Below the pieces are notes generated by a model. That model made no database searches and had not been told where the DNA came from. It saw only the letters and a list, made by a program, of their open reading frames with translations. A DNA stretch of 64,000 nt from CAJCIS01 sp965276755 (GTDB taxonomy: Bacteria > Pseudomonadota > Alphaproteobacteria > Acetobacterales > Acetobacteraceae). Positions 7,923-22,100 of the stretch are shown one piece after another; the stretch's first letter is position 1; every line of letters starts with the position of its first letter. The position numbers were made by a program, and so were the translations under genes. The stretch spans positions 1,550,001 to 1,614,000 of the forward strand of contig OZ255625.1 of NCBI GenBank assembly GCA_965276755.1. Direction: 5' to 3'.

Positions 7923-10085
7923 ATGCAGCGCGTGCCCGCAGGCGGTTTGCAGGTGGCCAAACCCCTGCTCGATTTCGTCAATAGCGAGGCGCTGACCGGC
8001 AGCGGCCTTTCCCCCGCCCAATTCTGGACCGGCTACGCAGCCCTGCTGGCAGACCTCGCCCCGCGCAACCGCACGCTGCTCGACGAGCGCGACGCCCTGC
8101 AAGCCACCCTCGATGCCTGGCACATCGCCAATCGCGGCCGCGCCCCGGAGGATGCCGGCTACGAGCAGTTCCTGCGTGATAGTGGCTACCTCCTGCCCGA
8201 ACCCGCACCCTTTTCCATCACCACCACCAATGTGGACGCCGAAATCGCGCAGATTGCCGGCCCTCAGCTCGTCGTGCCCATCTCCAATGCGCGCTATGCG
8301 TTAAACGCCGCAAACGCCCGTTGGGGCAGCCTCTACGACGCGCTCTATGGCACAGACGCCCTGCCTCGCCAGCCGGACGAGACCACCGGCCCCGGCTACG
8401 ATCGCACCCGCGGAGCCCGCGTGATCGCCCGCGCCCGCGCATTCCTGGACGAAGCAACCCCGCTCGCCACCGGCGCGCACGCGCACGCCACGGGCTACCT
8501 GATCCGCGACGCAGCCCTTGTTATCACCGGCCCCTGGGGCGAAACGCGCCTGGCCGAGCCTTCGCAATGCGTGGGCTACACCGGCGAGCCGGCAGCACCC
8601 ACACGCGTCGTGCTGCGCCACAACCGCTTGCATATCGTAATGGTCATCGATCGCGCGCATCAGATCGGCGCCGAAGACCCCGCGGGCCTGGCCGACGTGA
8701 TCCTGGAATCCGCTGTCTCCACCATCATGGATTGCGAAGACAGCGTGGCCGCGGTGGATTCCGAGGACAAGGTGGGCGTCTATCGCAACTGGCTCGGCCT
8801 GACGCACGCCACGCTGACCGCCAGCCTGACCAAAGGAGGCGAAACGATTGAGCGCACGCTCTCGCCCGATCACACCTACGTAGCACTCGATGGCGGCACG
8901 CTGAGCCTGCCCGGCCGCAGCCTGATGCTGGTGCGCAATGTCGGCCACCACATGTACACTGACACCGTGCTCGATGGCGCAGGCGCAGAGACGCCGGAAA
9001 CCTTCCTCGATTGCGTCATCACTTCCCTGATCGCCACGCACGATCTGCGCGGCACGCCACGCCTGCGCAACAGCCGCGCCGGCTCGATCTATATCGTCAA
9101 ACCGAAAATGCACGGGCCGGACGAAGTCGCGTTCGCCGCCCTACTTTTCGGCCGTGTCGAAGACCTGCTCGCTTTGCCGCGCAACACGATCAAGATGGGC
9201 ATCATGGATGAGGAGCGGCGCACCAGCGCCAACCTCGCCGCGTGCATATACGCGGCGCGCGAACGCGTGGTCTTCATCAATACCGGCTTCCTCGATCGCA
9301 CCGGCGATGAAATCCACACCTCCATCGAAGCAGGGCCGATGATCCGCAAGAATGAAATGAAAGGCACGCCGTGGATTGCGGCCTACGAAAACCAGAACGT
9401 CGATATCGGCCTGGCCTGCGGTCTTGCGGGACGCGCGCAGATCGGCAAGGGCATGTGGGCCGCACCCGATCGCATGGCCGACATGATCGCGCAAAAGATC
9501 GGCCACCCACAGGCCGGCGCCAATACCGCCTGGGTGCCCTCGCCCACCGCGGCCACGCTGCACGCGCTGCATTATCATATGGTTGACGTGCACGCGCGCC
9601 AGGCCGAAATCGCCCACCGCCCGCGCGCGACATTGTCTGACCTGCTGAGCATTCCGCTCTCGCCAGGCCGCAATTTCTCGCCCGAGGAAGTGGCAGAGGA
9701 AATCGAGAACAACGCGCAAAGCATACTGGGTTATGTCGTGCGCTGGATCGATCAGGGCGTGGGCTGCAGCAAGGTGCCTGATATACACGATGTCGGGCTG
9801 ATGGAAGATCGCGCCACGCTGCGTATTTCCAGCCAGCATATCGCCAACTGGCTGCATCACGGCGTTGTTTCGCATGATCAGGTGATGGACACGCTGCGGC
9901 GCATGGCCGTCGTTGTGGACAAGCAGAATGAGGGCGATCCTGCGTACCGGCCGATGGCGCCCGGGTTTGACGGCGTGGCCTTCGCCGCGGCGTGCGATCT
10001 TGTGTTCAAGGGCCGTGCGCAGGCGAACGGCTATACCGAGTTTGCGCTGCATGCGCGGCGGCGGGAGGCGAAAGCGGCAGCTTAA
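7923..10085 (+). CDS. glcB: Malate synthase G
   Basis: Condenses glyoxylate with acetyl-CoA to malate in the glyoxylate/glycolate route. 720 residues, the normal length for the monomeric G isoform. Diagnostic blocks: MDCEDSVAAVD (residues about 265-275), KMHGPDEVAFA, KMGIMDEERRTS with the Mg-binding glutamate and nearby acidic residues, INTGFLDRTGDEIHT, and a C-terminal SKVPDIHDVGLMEDRATLR that holds the catalytic aspartate. ATG at 7923 gives the expected N-terminus LQVAKPLLDFVN; the frame is open further upstream without a ribosome site. Isocitrate lyase is not in the window. Confidence 0.97.
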   Translation: MQRVPAGGLQVAKPLLDFVNSEALTGSGLSPAQFWTGYAALLADLAPRNRTLLDERDALQATLDAWHIANRGRAPEDAGYEQFLRDSGYLLPEPAPFSITTTNVDAEIAQIAGPQLVVPISNARYALNAANARWGSLYDALYGTDALPRQPDETTGPGYDRTRGARVIARARAFLDEATPLATGAHAHATGYLIRDAALVITGPWGETRLAEPSQCVGYTGEPAAPTRVVLRHNRLHIVMVIDRAHQIGAEDPAGLADVILESAVSTIMDCEDSVAAVDSEDKVGVYRNWLGLTHATLTASLTKGGETIERTLSPDHTYVALDGGTLSLPGRSLMLVRNVGHHMYTDTVLDGAGAETPETFLDCVITSLIATHDLRGTPRLRNSRAGSIYIVKPKMHGPDEVAFAALLFGRVEDLLALPRNTIKMGIMDEERRTSANLAACIYAARERVVFINTGFLDRTGDEIHTSIEAGPMIRKNEMKGTPWIAAYENQNVDIGLACGLAGRAQIGKGMWAAPDRMADMIAQKIGHPQAGANTAWVPSPTAATLHALHYHMVDVHARQAEIAHRPRATLSDLLSIPLSPGRNFSPEEVAEEIENNAQSILGYVVRWIDQGVGCSKVPDIHDVGLMEDRATLRISSQHIANWLHHGVVSHDQVMDTLRRMAVVVDKQNEGDPAYRPMAPGFDGVAFAAACDLVFKGRAQANGYTEFALHARRREAKAAA

Positions 10086-10195
10086 GAACTGGGGGGAATG
10101 TGCCATTCCCCCCAGACCCCCCGTCGATTTTTAGGCTTCGTCTAAATGATGACGGGGGGTCTGGGGGGGATGGCACATCCCCCCCAGCCTTCTCT
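10086..10195. repeat. Repeat A copy 5 (inverted pair with compensated arm)
   Basis: Doublet between convergent glcB and the giant haemagglutinin gene. The left arm (about 10088-10123) reads GAATGTGCCATTC in place of the usual AGATGTGCCATCC, so an A-T pair replaces a G-C pair in the arm hairpin. The right arm (about 10150-10188) has a clean GATG/CATC stem with no bulged A. The centre is CGATTTTTAGGCTTCG followed by TCTAAATGATGAC. Confidence 0.95.
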
Positions 10196-13100
10196 ACATC
10201 GCGCGCCGCCGTTTGCGCTCCTCGTCATAAGTCCCCCCAATACTCAGCACCTCCACATCAAGCACCGACGCCGCCTGTCCGCTCTCCCCGCCGCGTGTCC
10301 CTTGATTCTGCGCCGCACTCTGCGCGGCTCCCGCGGCCGCACCGGCCGCCTCAACCGCACCCAGGCTCGCCACCGACACCGTCGGCGCTCCCTGTGTCGA
10401 CCCTTTGACCGCGATATTGGCCGCCCCCGTCACCCGCGCCGCCGCCAGCACAAGGTTGCCCGATACACGGATGCCCGCCTCGCCCGCATCGATCGTCCCC
10501 TGCGGCGCAATCAGGCTGATATTGCCCGCCGGCACATCAGGCAGCGGCTGCAGCGTGGCGATGCCCGCACCGGTCGTCACCGCCGGCGGCGTGTCCGTGA
10601 CATCGCCAAGCGCATCATAGACCAGCACAGGCGGATCATAGACCTGCGTGGTCTTGGCCCCGATGCCGGCATTGATATCGCCCAAGGACGACCAGATCAG
10701 GATATTGCCGCCCGCTGTCGTGAAGATGCGGCTCTTTCCCAGTAGCACGCTGCCCAGGCTGTAGCTGTCGATCGACCCCGAGCCATACGTCACGATGCCC
10801 GAGCTGTTGCCCGGCGCCGGCCCGCCGGGCACACCGAAGATCGCCTCCCCGCCCGGATCGATCACTTGCACGTTGCCCCCGAACAGGGTCGCGATGCCGC
10901 CATCGAAAATTGCATTGGCGCCGGTAGGCGTGGTCAGCGGCACGGCGCTCACGGTTGGCGCATTCAGGACGGTCCCGGAATACATCGTTATCGCGCCGGT
11001 ATAGCCGACAGGTGCGCCGATGCCGTGGTCATTACTAGGCAGCAGCGTGTCGATCGCCAGCCGCCCGCGCGCGTAGCTGCCGAAGAAGGGGCTGGCCGGA
11101 TTGCTCTCCTGCGCGCCGCTCGCGGCCAGTTCATCGAAATAGACCTGGCGCACGAACACGCCTTGATCAACGGCCGGCAACGCCAGGAACGCGGCCAGCG
11201 CGCCATCGGCATTGCCCGTGTAGCCGTAATTGGCCGCCAGCCACGCGGCCAGCGGGGCGGCATAAACCTGCTGGACCTTTTTCGCGTTGGAAGGATCGGT
11301 CAGCGGCAGCGCGAGATTGGCCTGATTCAGCGGATTGAAATACAAGTCTGCGAACGCCGTATAATCCGGGCCCGCCGCACCCACGCCGGCCAGCACGGAA
11401 ATTCCCGCCCCGCCAGACAGGCTGATCGGGCTGCCCGCGATCAAATCGTTGCCCAGGCTCTTGAACGATCCGAAATCCAGAATCTGCCCGCCGGCACTCA
11501 GCACGCTGGCTTGATAGAGATTGCGCCCGGCCTGCACCTGCAACAACCCCGGCCCGCCGACATAGGCGTAGGTGCTCAGGATGTCGCGACCGGCCTGGAT
11601 TAGGGAGATGGCGTCCGCACCCGTGTTAAAGAACAGGTTGCCGCTGGAGAACTCGCTCTCACCGTTCGGGAGCACTCCGTATGCGCTTTGGTTCTCCTGC
11701 AAGGCAAAGACGGCGCTGTTCGGATCGGCCTCGGGTCGAGTACCCGAACTGACGATATCCTGCCCGGCGACGATCCACACTGGTTTGGCTGCGATGTACC
11801 AGGTGGCGTCTACAATACCACTATTGACGAACGACAGCGTCTCGCCCGTCTGAAAATCTAGGATGTCGCCTGTGGCCGCGTAAAAGCGCGCGGGCGTGAG
11901 ATCGTGCGCGTGCAGATTAGTCGTCGGCGTATCCGCCTCCAACGCAAACAGCTCTTCCGTCGTCGCATCGATCAGTGGTGTCGTGACGATATTTGTTAAC
12001 CCACCTGGCTTATTAACGGCCGACGTGAATGCCGGATCGGTAGGTCGCGAGAGTCCCAGGGGGTCTGCACCCGAAATATCAACTATGTAGTAGTTTGCGT
12101 TGATGGAACGCGCTGCCAAGAACGATACCTCACCATTCGGCGCGGGCATTGTCTCCAGCGACTCCGCGCCCGAGGTGGTCGTGCCAATGGCGGCATCGCT
12201 TGCTGATGAAACGCCGTATTGACCGTATATGATATTGCCAGTCGCAGCGGTGACAAACAGGTTCGGTGGATAGATGGAGCGGTAATCCGTGGGCGCGTCA
12301 TTCGCGAAGACGAGCGCGTTGGGCTGCGTATTTGGCACGGTGGTCGGCGTCACGCTGCCGCCATTGGAAAAAAGCGCAATGCTCGTGTCCGCCTGCCACA
12401 ACGTGAAACCTGTATCCCCGCCAGAATCGGCATAGCCTGTCAGGGCGGAGCGGTAGGCGTCCAGCCGCGTAAAACTCTGCTCTACTACGCGCCCCGGATC
12501 GGCCGCACCCGCCAGCACCAGGTCGCGCAACGTGGAAATCGCCACCGTGCCGTCGCCGGGTGCGACCTCGATGCCGCCATTCGGCACGCCATCTTCGGAC
12601 GTAAAGGGGTCGAGCGTGCGCGGGTCGCCCAGGATGACGGTAGACGCACTGTAGATCGGATCGATGCGGCCGATGGCACCCGCAGCCACCACGATATTGC
12701 CGCGCACATCGATGATGTCGCCATTCACCGCGGGCGTCTCGAAGCTCGTGCTGCCTGATGTGGCTCCAATCCCATAGGCGGCCGCATCAAGCGGATTGAG
12801 CGTGCCGCCAATCGTCACGCTGATATCGCCGCCACCGGTCTCAACCGGCGTGGTCGTGCCAGGCAGCAGGCGCCCCGTGCTGCCAACGGCAATCACCAGC
12901 CCCTCGCCGCGTTGCTGGAAGGCGCCCTGCGCGCCGTTGCCGCCCTGGTCGCGATCGGTCATTTGGCCGGCATCGCCGCCGATATCGACGGTTACGTTGC
13001 CGCCGCCAAGCGCGCCTATGCCTTGGAAGCCGACCATCTGCACGGGAATGGTTATACCCGAATTAAAGCCGCCTGCCGTGAGCGGATCGGCCAGGGTGCC

Positions 13101-16100
13101 GAAATTGATCCACCACGCGCTCGGTTGGCCAAGCTGCGTGCTGCCCTGCCGCCACAGCCAGTTGCCGATCGCATCGCTTGCCGGCGTCCCCGAGCCGTTC
13201 TGGCTGTTATTGGTGGTGCCATAAAGATCGCCCGTGACGTCGCCACCGGCGGCAAACAGCACGTCACCGCCGCCATTGGGATAATTGGCCTGGTAGCTCT
13301 GCTCGATCAGCGTGCTCGCGATCTCCTTGCCCTCGCCAAACAGCAGGTAATGGCCGCCGTTATGCTGGCGCGGCACATTGAATTGCGCATTCTCCCCCTG
13401 CGGTAACAGCGACTGCGTGCCCGCCGTATAAATCCCGTAAAGCGAGCTCTGGTCGATGTCCCCGCCCGCCACCAGGCTCAGCGCGCCCGTTCCCGTGCGA
13501 ATGACGCTGAAGGCGAGTGAGGGAATGCCACCCGCGTTCGAATAATAATGCTGGTCATCCAGCAGAATGCTCCCTCGCGCCTGGTTGGTCATGCCCGTCG
13601 CCGGCGCAAACACGCCGCCATCCAGCGCCGCCAGCGGCTGCACCGCGTGCAAATCCGCGCCGCCCAAATTGGCACCCGCCACGAAATCCATGCTCCAGGA
13701 CTGCGAGCCCGCCGGCAGCAACGGCGCCAGCGGAATGAGATAGCCCTGGACCATCCTGCCCACGATCTTCTGCGTTGGCCGCAGATCGATCCCGCCCACC
13801 CCCACCGTATTGCCCGCGGCATTCACGGCGCCGAAATAGGCGTCGGTGTTGGATGGAATAAGCGCGTTCACCGGCAGCACCGCCGTGTCCTGCGCCAGAT
13901 AGATATTGAGGTCGTTGAACACGCTGAACGGCGTGCCGGCCGGAACCGTTTGCCCGGTCCCGCTCGCATCGACACCCGTCTGCACGCTTACCGGCATGAC
14001 GCTGCCCGACTGCAGAACGTCGCCCACCTGGAAAACAAATCCCGCGGGGATCAGCTGGCCGCGCGCAAACAGCACCATGCCATTTCGCATGATCGGCGCG
14101 GTGGCAACCCAGCCGCCCGTCGGAATGGGTGGTGCGGCCGAGCCCAGCGTCACCGCGAACGGAATGACCACATTGGCATTCAGATATGCCGGCTGGATGA
14201 CAATGGCATAGTTCAGCGAAATCGGCCGCGTCGTGTCGAAAATGGTCGCATTGCCGCCGCTGCTGCTGCCGACAAGCACGATCTGGCCGGACACCACGCC
14301 CTGCTTGCCATCAACAGCCACCGCGCCCGCCGGCAGCAGCACGTCGGCATTGCTGATCTCGCCGCCGACATATTTCTGCTGGCGATACTTCCAGCCATTC
14401 TGGTCCGCATCCAGCGGCGGCCCGCCGCTCTCGTCGGGCGGACGCGAAAAGCCGTCCGTCACGCTGCCATTGATCGTCAGATCGTTGGCCGCGCGGAACA
14501 CGATCGCCCCAGGTTCGCCCGATCCATCCACGCCCATCTTGTGCACCAGGCCGAACTGACCAGGATCGTCGGTGCGCAGGCGGGAAAGATCGATATCGCC
14601 CGAAATCGTCAAATTGCCGCCGCTTGCCGCCGAGCTTTCGATCAACACGCCAGGCCGCAAATGCAGCACGCCCGCCGTGCCATTCAGCGCGGCGAACTGA
14701 GCCGCAAGTCCCACGCCATTGGCGTCCACGAACGCCATGTAGGTGGCGTTGTCGAGCCCCACCTGATCGATGCCCAACGTGCCCGCCTGCGAGTACGGGC
14801 TGTAAGGCTGGCCTTGCGTATTGCCGGTTCCGTTATTCTGCACGATCGTGCCTTCAGCGTCGGTCGGGCTGTAGGCGGCAAAGGCATTGACCGTAATGGT
14901 CGCGGCACTGGACACGTTCAGCGGTCCCGCAATCGTCACGGCCACGCTGTTGACCGTGCCACCGGTGCTCGCGCGCGGCGCATTGATGTCGATCTGGCCA
15001 AGTGCCACGCCCACATTGCCGACATCGATGACGGCATCGACCAGCGCCACGCTGCCGCTGAGGCTGCTATTGGTATCGTTCAGGCTGGTCAGGCTGACAT
15101 GGGCGGTATTCTCGGCATCGATCGGATTGCCGTAGCTGTCCACAGCCAAATGCGTGGCATGCGCATCCAGCACCGCCGCCACACCCGGTGCGCCCAGGCT
15201 CAGCGTGGTGCCCGCGCTCAGCCCGATGCTGCCAGGATTGCTGCCGGATGCGTTAATCGTGCCGGTCACCGTAATAGCGCCCGCATCCGCGGCAATATCG
15301 ACCGTATGTGCCGTCACGGTCCGATCGACCGTAATATCGCCCGTCGCCGCCTCGAAATGGCGCGCCATGGTAAAGCCGCCCGCATCCAGGCTGGCATTAA
15401 GGCCATCGAAAGCAGGCAGCGACAGGGCGGAGACCGCGAAGCTGCCGCCGTTCTGCCCAGAAGCGGCCGAGCCGCTCAGAGTGCCGTCGAAGTTCACGGC
15501 ACCGGTCGGCGCCGTCGCACTCACGCTGCCCGCGGCCGCCCCAGGCGAGGACACATCGATGGCCGCACCCACATCCTCGGCGATGCCCGCGGCGCCGGCG
15601 GCCATCACCAGCGTGCCGCCGCTCGAATACGCCGTCTGGTCGAACAGCTTCACCGTGCGGCCGGCCAAATCTATGCTGGTTCCTGCGGCCAGATCGATGC
15701 CATCGGCCGCATTGATCACCAGCTTGCCGCTGGGCAGAGCGAAGGCGGTGCTGGTGACGATCGTCCCTGCGGTCAGGTCGATCGTGGCGCCCAGCGTGGC
15801 GATGCTGCCCGTTGCCGTGCCCGTGCCGCCCCCGGCAGTCAGCGTTCCACCGGCGGTCAGATCCAGCACCGCCCCGCTGGCCGCAGTGATCAACGGCGAG
15901 GTGAGCGTCAGATTACCACCCGTCCCCGCCTGGCCGAAGGTTGTCTGCGTGGCAAAGACACTGAGCGCGCTCTGGTTGTTGGCGGTGATCTGCCCGCTGG
16001 CCGCCAGGCTCACCGCGCCGAAACCGACCGCCAGCCGGTCCAGCACAACCTGATTGTCCACCTGCACCGACGGCCCGTAGCCCAGCACGATCGTCCCCGC

Positions 16101-19100
16101 ATCAATGGCCAGGCTCGCCGCCCCGGTGAGCGTCTGCGTGCCGGCAACGCCGACGAGCGCACCGCCCGGCGTGGCCGAACCCGTCGTGTTGCTGCCCGTT
16201 TGCAGCAAGAAGGGTGCGGCGACCCCGCTCCAGGTGAAGCGCGGCGCGGTGATGCTGACCACGCCCGGGTCGGTCACGCTCGTCGAGCCGGCGCTCGTGA
16301 CCATGCCAATGCCATAGCCGTAGATGGCAGGCGTGTTTAGCACCAGGCTGGTGCTGCCGCTATTGAGCGCCACGCTGCCGATGATGTTGACCGCCTCATT
16401 GGCCGTCAGGCTCAACTCGGCCGAGCCCTGCGCCAGCGTGTTCAGGCTAACAGTATCCAGCGCCAGCCCCTGCGGCAGCAGGCCGGCGAAATCGGCCAGC
16501 GCCTTGGTGCTGCCGATATTGATGTCGGCGACCTGCACGCTGATCTCGGCCGCATGAAGGCTCGCCTCCCCGATCTGCACAGAACTGCCCTGCGGCGCAT
16601 TGAAATTCAGGCTGCCGCTGGCCTCGAGCGTCGCACCTGCATCTATCGTGATCGCCGCGCCGTTGGCAGTCAGGGCATTGGGCGTGAAAACGACGGTCAC
16701 GTTGGACAGCGACAGCACGGGGCTGCCTCCCTCCTGTTGGGTGACGCCGTCGCTGTTGAAATAAATCCCCTGCGCCAGCCCGTAAGCCGTGGCCGGCTGA
16801 CCTAACGTACTAAGCACCGCACCGGTGTGCACGGTAATCTGGCCGGACCCACTGGCGGTCAGCATGATGTCGCCCGCGGTCAGATCGGCGTGCGCGGCCA
16901 CGACCAAGGCCGGCGCCTGGCCACGGACGTCCTCCACATCGGGCGAGACCGCGCTCGCACTCAGCGTGCCGCCGATCACCAGGCGCGCCACGTCCAGCGC
17001 GCTCAGCATGCCCGACTCCAGCCCGAAGCCCGGCTCGATCGTGATCGATCCGCGCGCCGAGACGGTGGCCACCGGCACCACCGCATCGCCTGGTCCCACG
17101 ATCTCCAGCGGATTGAGCGCGGTGATTTCCATCGTGGCGCCATAGCCCCCGGCAGGGGCCGATTGCAGCAGCGAGGCCGCACCGATGCTGACCGGCATGT
17201 CGTCCGCCGGCACCATCGCGGGCGTGTTGATGCTGAGCACCAGCGTCTTGGCGTCCTGCGGCAGCAGCGGGCGCGGTGCGTTGAAGGTCGCGGCCTGCGC
17301 CACCTCGAAGGCGTTGTAGCTCTCCTCATTATACTGGGAGAGCTGGCGCACGCCCGCGCCCGATGTGATCAGCGCCTCCGTCGGCGTGGCCGCGACAATC
17401 CCCGTATTGGCCGTGCCGAGCGTAACCGCGGCTTCGGTGGTGAAATTGCCGAACGGGCCGGACGATCCGCGCGCCATCGGCGCGCCGGTCAGCTCGACGC
17501 GATAAGCGCCTGGCAGCAGATCGTAATAGGCCGGCAGCAGCGTGTAGGTGCCCGCAGCCAGGCCGGCCACCTCGCCCGCGCGTATGGTGATCTGCTCTCC
17601 CTGCGCGGGCGCGGCGTAGCCCACATCGCCGGGTGAGACCGGCGCATACTGCGCTTGGCTGCCCGGCACGATGGCAAAGACCTGATCGGCCGTATTGGCG
17701 GCCAGCGTCCCCGTCCCCGATTGAAGCAGTGGCACGCGGTTGACGTCCGCCGAGCCGCCGCGCCCGGCGATGAAGGCGGCCCCGCTCAGCGTGCCGCCAC
17801 CGCGCAGGTCGATCGCCGCGCCGCTCTGCACGTCGATGTTTGCCGACGACACCACGACCTGCGGATTGAAGGTCAGCGGCGGCAGTCCGGCAAAGAGGTA
17901 ATTTACCCCATCGACGGTGCCGCCATAGGGCACCGTCTGGCCGTAGAGGCTGACCGAGGTCACGCTGCCTGGCGCGAGCACCACGGCATCGGTGAAGGGC
18001 TGGATCACGCCATCGCCGCGCTGCTCGCCCAGATCGATTGCGCCTTCCGGGGCGCGCAGCACGCCTTCCTGATCGATGGTATCGGCCCACAAGCTTAGCG
18101 TGCCCCCAACGCTGAGCGGCGCCTGCGGAGCCGCGCCGGGCTGGTTCAGGATCGTCAGTGTGCCGCCTGCGAGCGGATTGGTGCCGGGCAGCGGATTGGC
18201 CTGCTCGCCCGCTGTGACCAGGGCCTTGGCCCCAGTCGCCGGATAGACCTGCTGGCCCTGCAGCGTGATATCGCCCGTGGATGCGATCGAGGTGATGATG
18301 CTGGAGGCCGGATCGCTCGTCACGTCGAAGCGGATATCGCCCGCGCTGTCCAGCAACGTAGTGGCAAAGCCGTAGGACTGGGCAGTAAACGTGCCCTGCA
18401 CAGGGCCGCCCATCATCGCCGAGGGCGAGCCCACCACGCGTATGCCGCCAAGCGTCAGCGCGTTGGTGACATCGATGAAGTCCGCGTCCAGGCTCAGTGT
18501 CGATGCTGTGGCAAGGGAGGACAGGCTGCTCGGCCCGTTCAGATCCAGCCCGCCCTGAGCGCCCTGCGAGTAGCCGAACAGGCTTAGATACGGCACGTGC
18601 ACGGTCACTGCTGACGCCGCGTCATTGTCGCCGATCGTCGTGGTCGAAAGCACGAGGCTGCGGCCGAGGCTCAGGTCAACGCTGTGATCAAAGACGATCT
18701 GGTCCTGCGCATAGAGGCTGACCGCATCGAAGCCGCCGGCATCGATCTGCTGCTGGGAGATACGGCCCAGGCGCAGCGTGGCGGCCACCGTCGGATCGCC
18801 GGGCGCGATCCCGGTGCCCGGCTGAACGGCCACGCCATCCTGGCTGACCAGGATTTGCGAGGGCGCGTAATAGACCGCAGGCAGGCCGTAAAAGCCGTTC
18901 AGCGTCAACGGATCCAGCCGCATGTCCAGCGTGCCGCCGGCCGCACCCGCGCCGGCGCCGCCTGCCAGCATCGTGCCGTCGAGGGCCACGCCGAAATAGG
19001 AGCGGGCCTCGATCGTGCCGCCGGCGCCCGAGAGGAGGGTGGCGGGCGTGCTCGCTGTCGGCGTGGGCGCGGTCTCGGTGCCAGGCACCACCTCGACGGC

Positions 19101-22100
19101 GGCCGAGGCGCCTTGCGCGTCCAGCACGGCGCCGGGCCGCACGATCACCTGGGCGTAGGTGCTTTGCGCCGAGTTGGGATCAAGGCCGCCCTCGCCGCCC
19201 AGAAGGATGGTTCCGCCCGCCTGGGACTGGCCGAAGCGGCGGCCGAGCCCATCGGTCATCAATGCGGCCCGTCCGGAGACGTCCAGCACCGCGCCATCGC
19301 CGATCCAGACCGAGAGTCCGTCCTGCACATTGCTGGCAATCCCGTGCGATGGGTCTGTCACGGGCTGCTCGAAGCGCGTGTTGAAGACGCCGATGGTCCC
19401 GCCATGGGCGCTCAGCGTGCCCAACACGGTCACCTGGCCGTAGCCGGCAAGCGTGATCGACTGGCCGGGATCAACGCCCAGCGACGCCCCCGCGCCGATG
19501 CTGACAGGGCCGCCGCCGCCATTGTAGAGCGAGGCGTCGATGCTGGACTGCAGTACCAGGCTGGCGCCCGAACGCTGCGCAAACGCGTCCGCACCCTTCT
19601 GCTGGGTATAGAGGGCGGGCAGCAGCAGCGTGTAGGCGCCCGATGCCTCGGCCCCCGTCGGCAGCAGCGCATTGGCCAGCGAATAGACCGGGCGTGTAAT
19701 GGCAATCTCCGCGCCTGCCGCCACGCTCAACCCGGCATCGCCATTCAGCACGTAATCGCCAAAGCCGCTGGCAAAGAGCGTGTCGGCCACGACCACGGTG
19801 CCCGCCTGCGCGGGCGCGCCGCCGCCAAGCAGGAAGACCGGCGCCTGCAGCGACAGCGTGCCGGCATTGCCCGTGGCGTAGCCGCGGAAGTCCGCATCCA
19901 GGCTGACCGCACCGGCGCTATCGAGCGTGGCCGATTGCAGCGGCACGATATCGGCCGAGACGGTGATGCTGCCACCGGCCTCGTTTGTCAGCTTGCCCGC
20001 GGCCGAGAGCACCCCGCCGGAGGAGACGTCCAGCACGGAGCCCGCAGCCAGATCGACCGGCCCGGTGCCCGCGACCGTGATCGTGCCGCCGGCCGCATAG
20101 CCTTGCGCGCCCGCCTCGCCCGGATTGCGCGCCAGGTTGGTCCAGGCGCCGCTGGCATCCAGCGTAGCGCCGGCCGCCAGCGCGATGGTTCCGGGCGTCT
20201 GGGCGATCGGCGCGGGCACACTGCCGAGGGAGGGCAGCAGGTTGGTCAGCGCAATGGCGCCCCCATGGGCGGTGATGCTCGCCTCATCCTCGATCACCGG
20301 CGCGCCCAGCGTGACGTGGCCGCCATCGGCGACCGTCAGCGGCGCGCCGAGTGCCAGCCCGCCTGCCGTATAGATCGTGATATTGGCCAGCCCGTCGGCG
20401 TTCAGCGCATCGGCGGAAATGGAAATCGTGCCCGCCACCGTCTCTGGCAGCGCGCCGAGCACGCCGATCGGCAGAGGCAGCGAGCCCGTGATCAGCACGT
20501 TGGAGCTGAACAGGCTGCCTAGCGTGGCGGTGCCATACTGCGCCCCGCCGAGGTACACGCCCTCGCTCAGCGTGCCTGCGATAGGCGCGACGGACTGGCT
20601 CAGCAGGAACGGGTCGATGATGCCGGTAGGGCGCATGGCAGTCTGGCCCTCGCCCACGGTCACGCCGGCATCGATGCTGCCATCGATGGCGCCGGAGGCG
20701 GAGGCAACGGTGAGCGAGCCCGAATCCCGCCCGATCGTGTAGGCGGGCTGGTAGATCTCGGCGGGCGTCAGAAGCGGATTGGCAAAGGTCTGGGTGATGC
20801 TCCAGCGCGGATGGGCTGCGATCTCGCCTTTGTAGAGGCCGGTATAGACCAGATCGCCCGGGGCGTCGTTGATGTTGAAGATTTCGCCGTCGGCGGCCTG
20901 CACGTAGCTCTGCGCCAGCAGGCCGGCCTGGTAGGTGACGGTGCCCCCGGTCAGGTTGATCGTGGAGCCCGCAGCCACGGTGATCGTGCCGCCGGTCAGC
21001 GTGCCCGCATTGCTGGCGGCACTCTGCAAGGTGACCTGGCCGCCGAGCGCGCTCCATTCCTCGATACCGTGCGGCGTCAGCGCGAGGTTGCCCGAGAGCT
21101 CCAGCAGGCCGCCCTGGTTGTAGATATTGCCGGTGTAGCCGCCATTGGCGATCTGGGCGGTGACGGTGCGCAAATCGATCGAGGCGGTGCCAAACTCCAG
21201 CGGCCCGGTACGGTTGGCGGCACTATCGCGCAAATAGTACGGCACGATGCCGGTGATCAGCAGGCTGTCCGCACTCGCCGGCAGCACGGCATTCGTGCCC
21301 GAGACGTCAATCGTCGCCCCGCTGGCCAGCGCGATCGACTTGCCCGCGCCAACGGCAACCTGGCCGCCCTGCGCCAGCGCCATGGCACCACCGGCGATTG
21401 CCACCGAACCGCCCGTGGAGAGTTCAATACGGCTTTCGCCCAGCGTGTCGGCCAGCGTGTTGGCTGTGTTCAGCGGGCCTTTCTGGGTCAGGCGCAACCC
21501 GTTATCGATGATCGAGCTCGCCAGATTGGCGGCGCGCTGGCTGTCGAGCGCGGTTGAGCCATCATCCTCGGGCAGGATTTCGGTGATGCTGCTGGCGGCA
21601 AGATTGACGGAGGCCGTGGGGTCCGAGGCATCGGTCAGCAAATGCACGGTGCCGCGCGCGTTCACCGTGGTCGTGGCCAGGATCACGCCCGCCTGATCCA
21701 CGCTGTGGCCGACCATGGTGACGTCGCCCTGATCGGCCAGCACGATGCCGCTGTTGGTCGCCACGCCAAGCGTCGTGCCGGGGACGTTGGTGACCGCGAT
21801 TTCGCTGCCGATCACCGTTGCGGTCGGATTGCTGACCGAATAGCCGGGCTGGAGCTGAAAGCCGGTGCCAGCGGCCAGGATCGTCTGGCCATGAGGCGTC
21901 GCGATCACGCCGCCGTTCTGCACGGTGTCGGCCAGCAGCATGACGTAGCCGCTGCCCGCAGGAGCGGTGGCCGTGATCGTGGCGCCTGGGGCGACGATGA
22001 TGCTGGCGGTATCCGAGGCGCCGGTGAAGGTCGGGGTGACGATATTGCCGGCAGCGATCGTGCCGTAGAGCGAGAAGCCGTTGATCAGGCCGTTCGTGTC

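Noticed and set aside
13548..16340. 930-codon open frame on the plus strand
   Set aside because: It is exactly antisense to the haemagglutinin gene, is rich in Arg/His/Gln/Gly as expected from the complement of GC-rich repeats, and has no motif or ribosome site.
18684..20522. 612-codon open frame on the plus strand
   Set aside because: Antisense shadow of the haemagglutinin gene with the same low-complexity composition.
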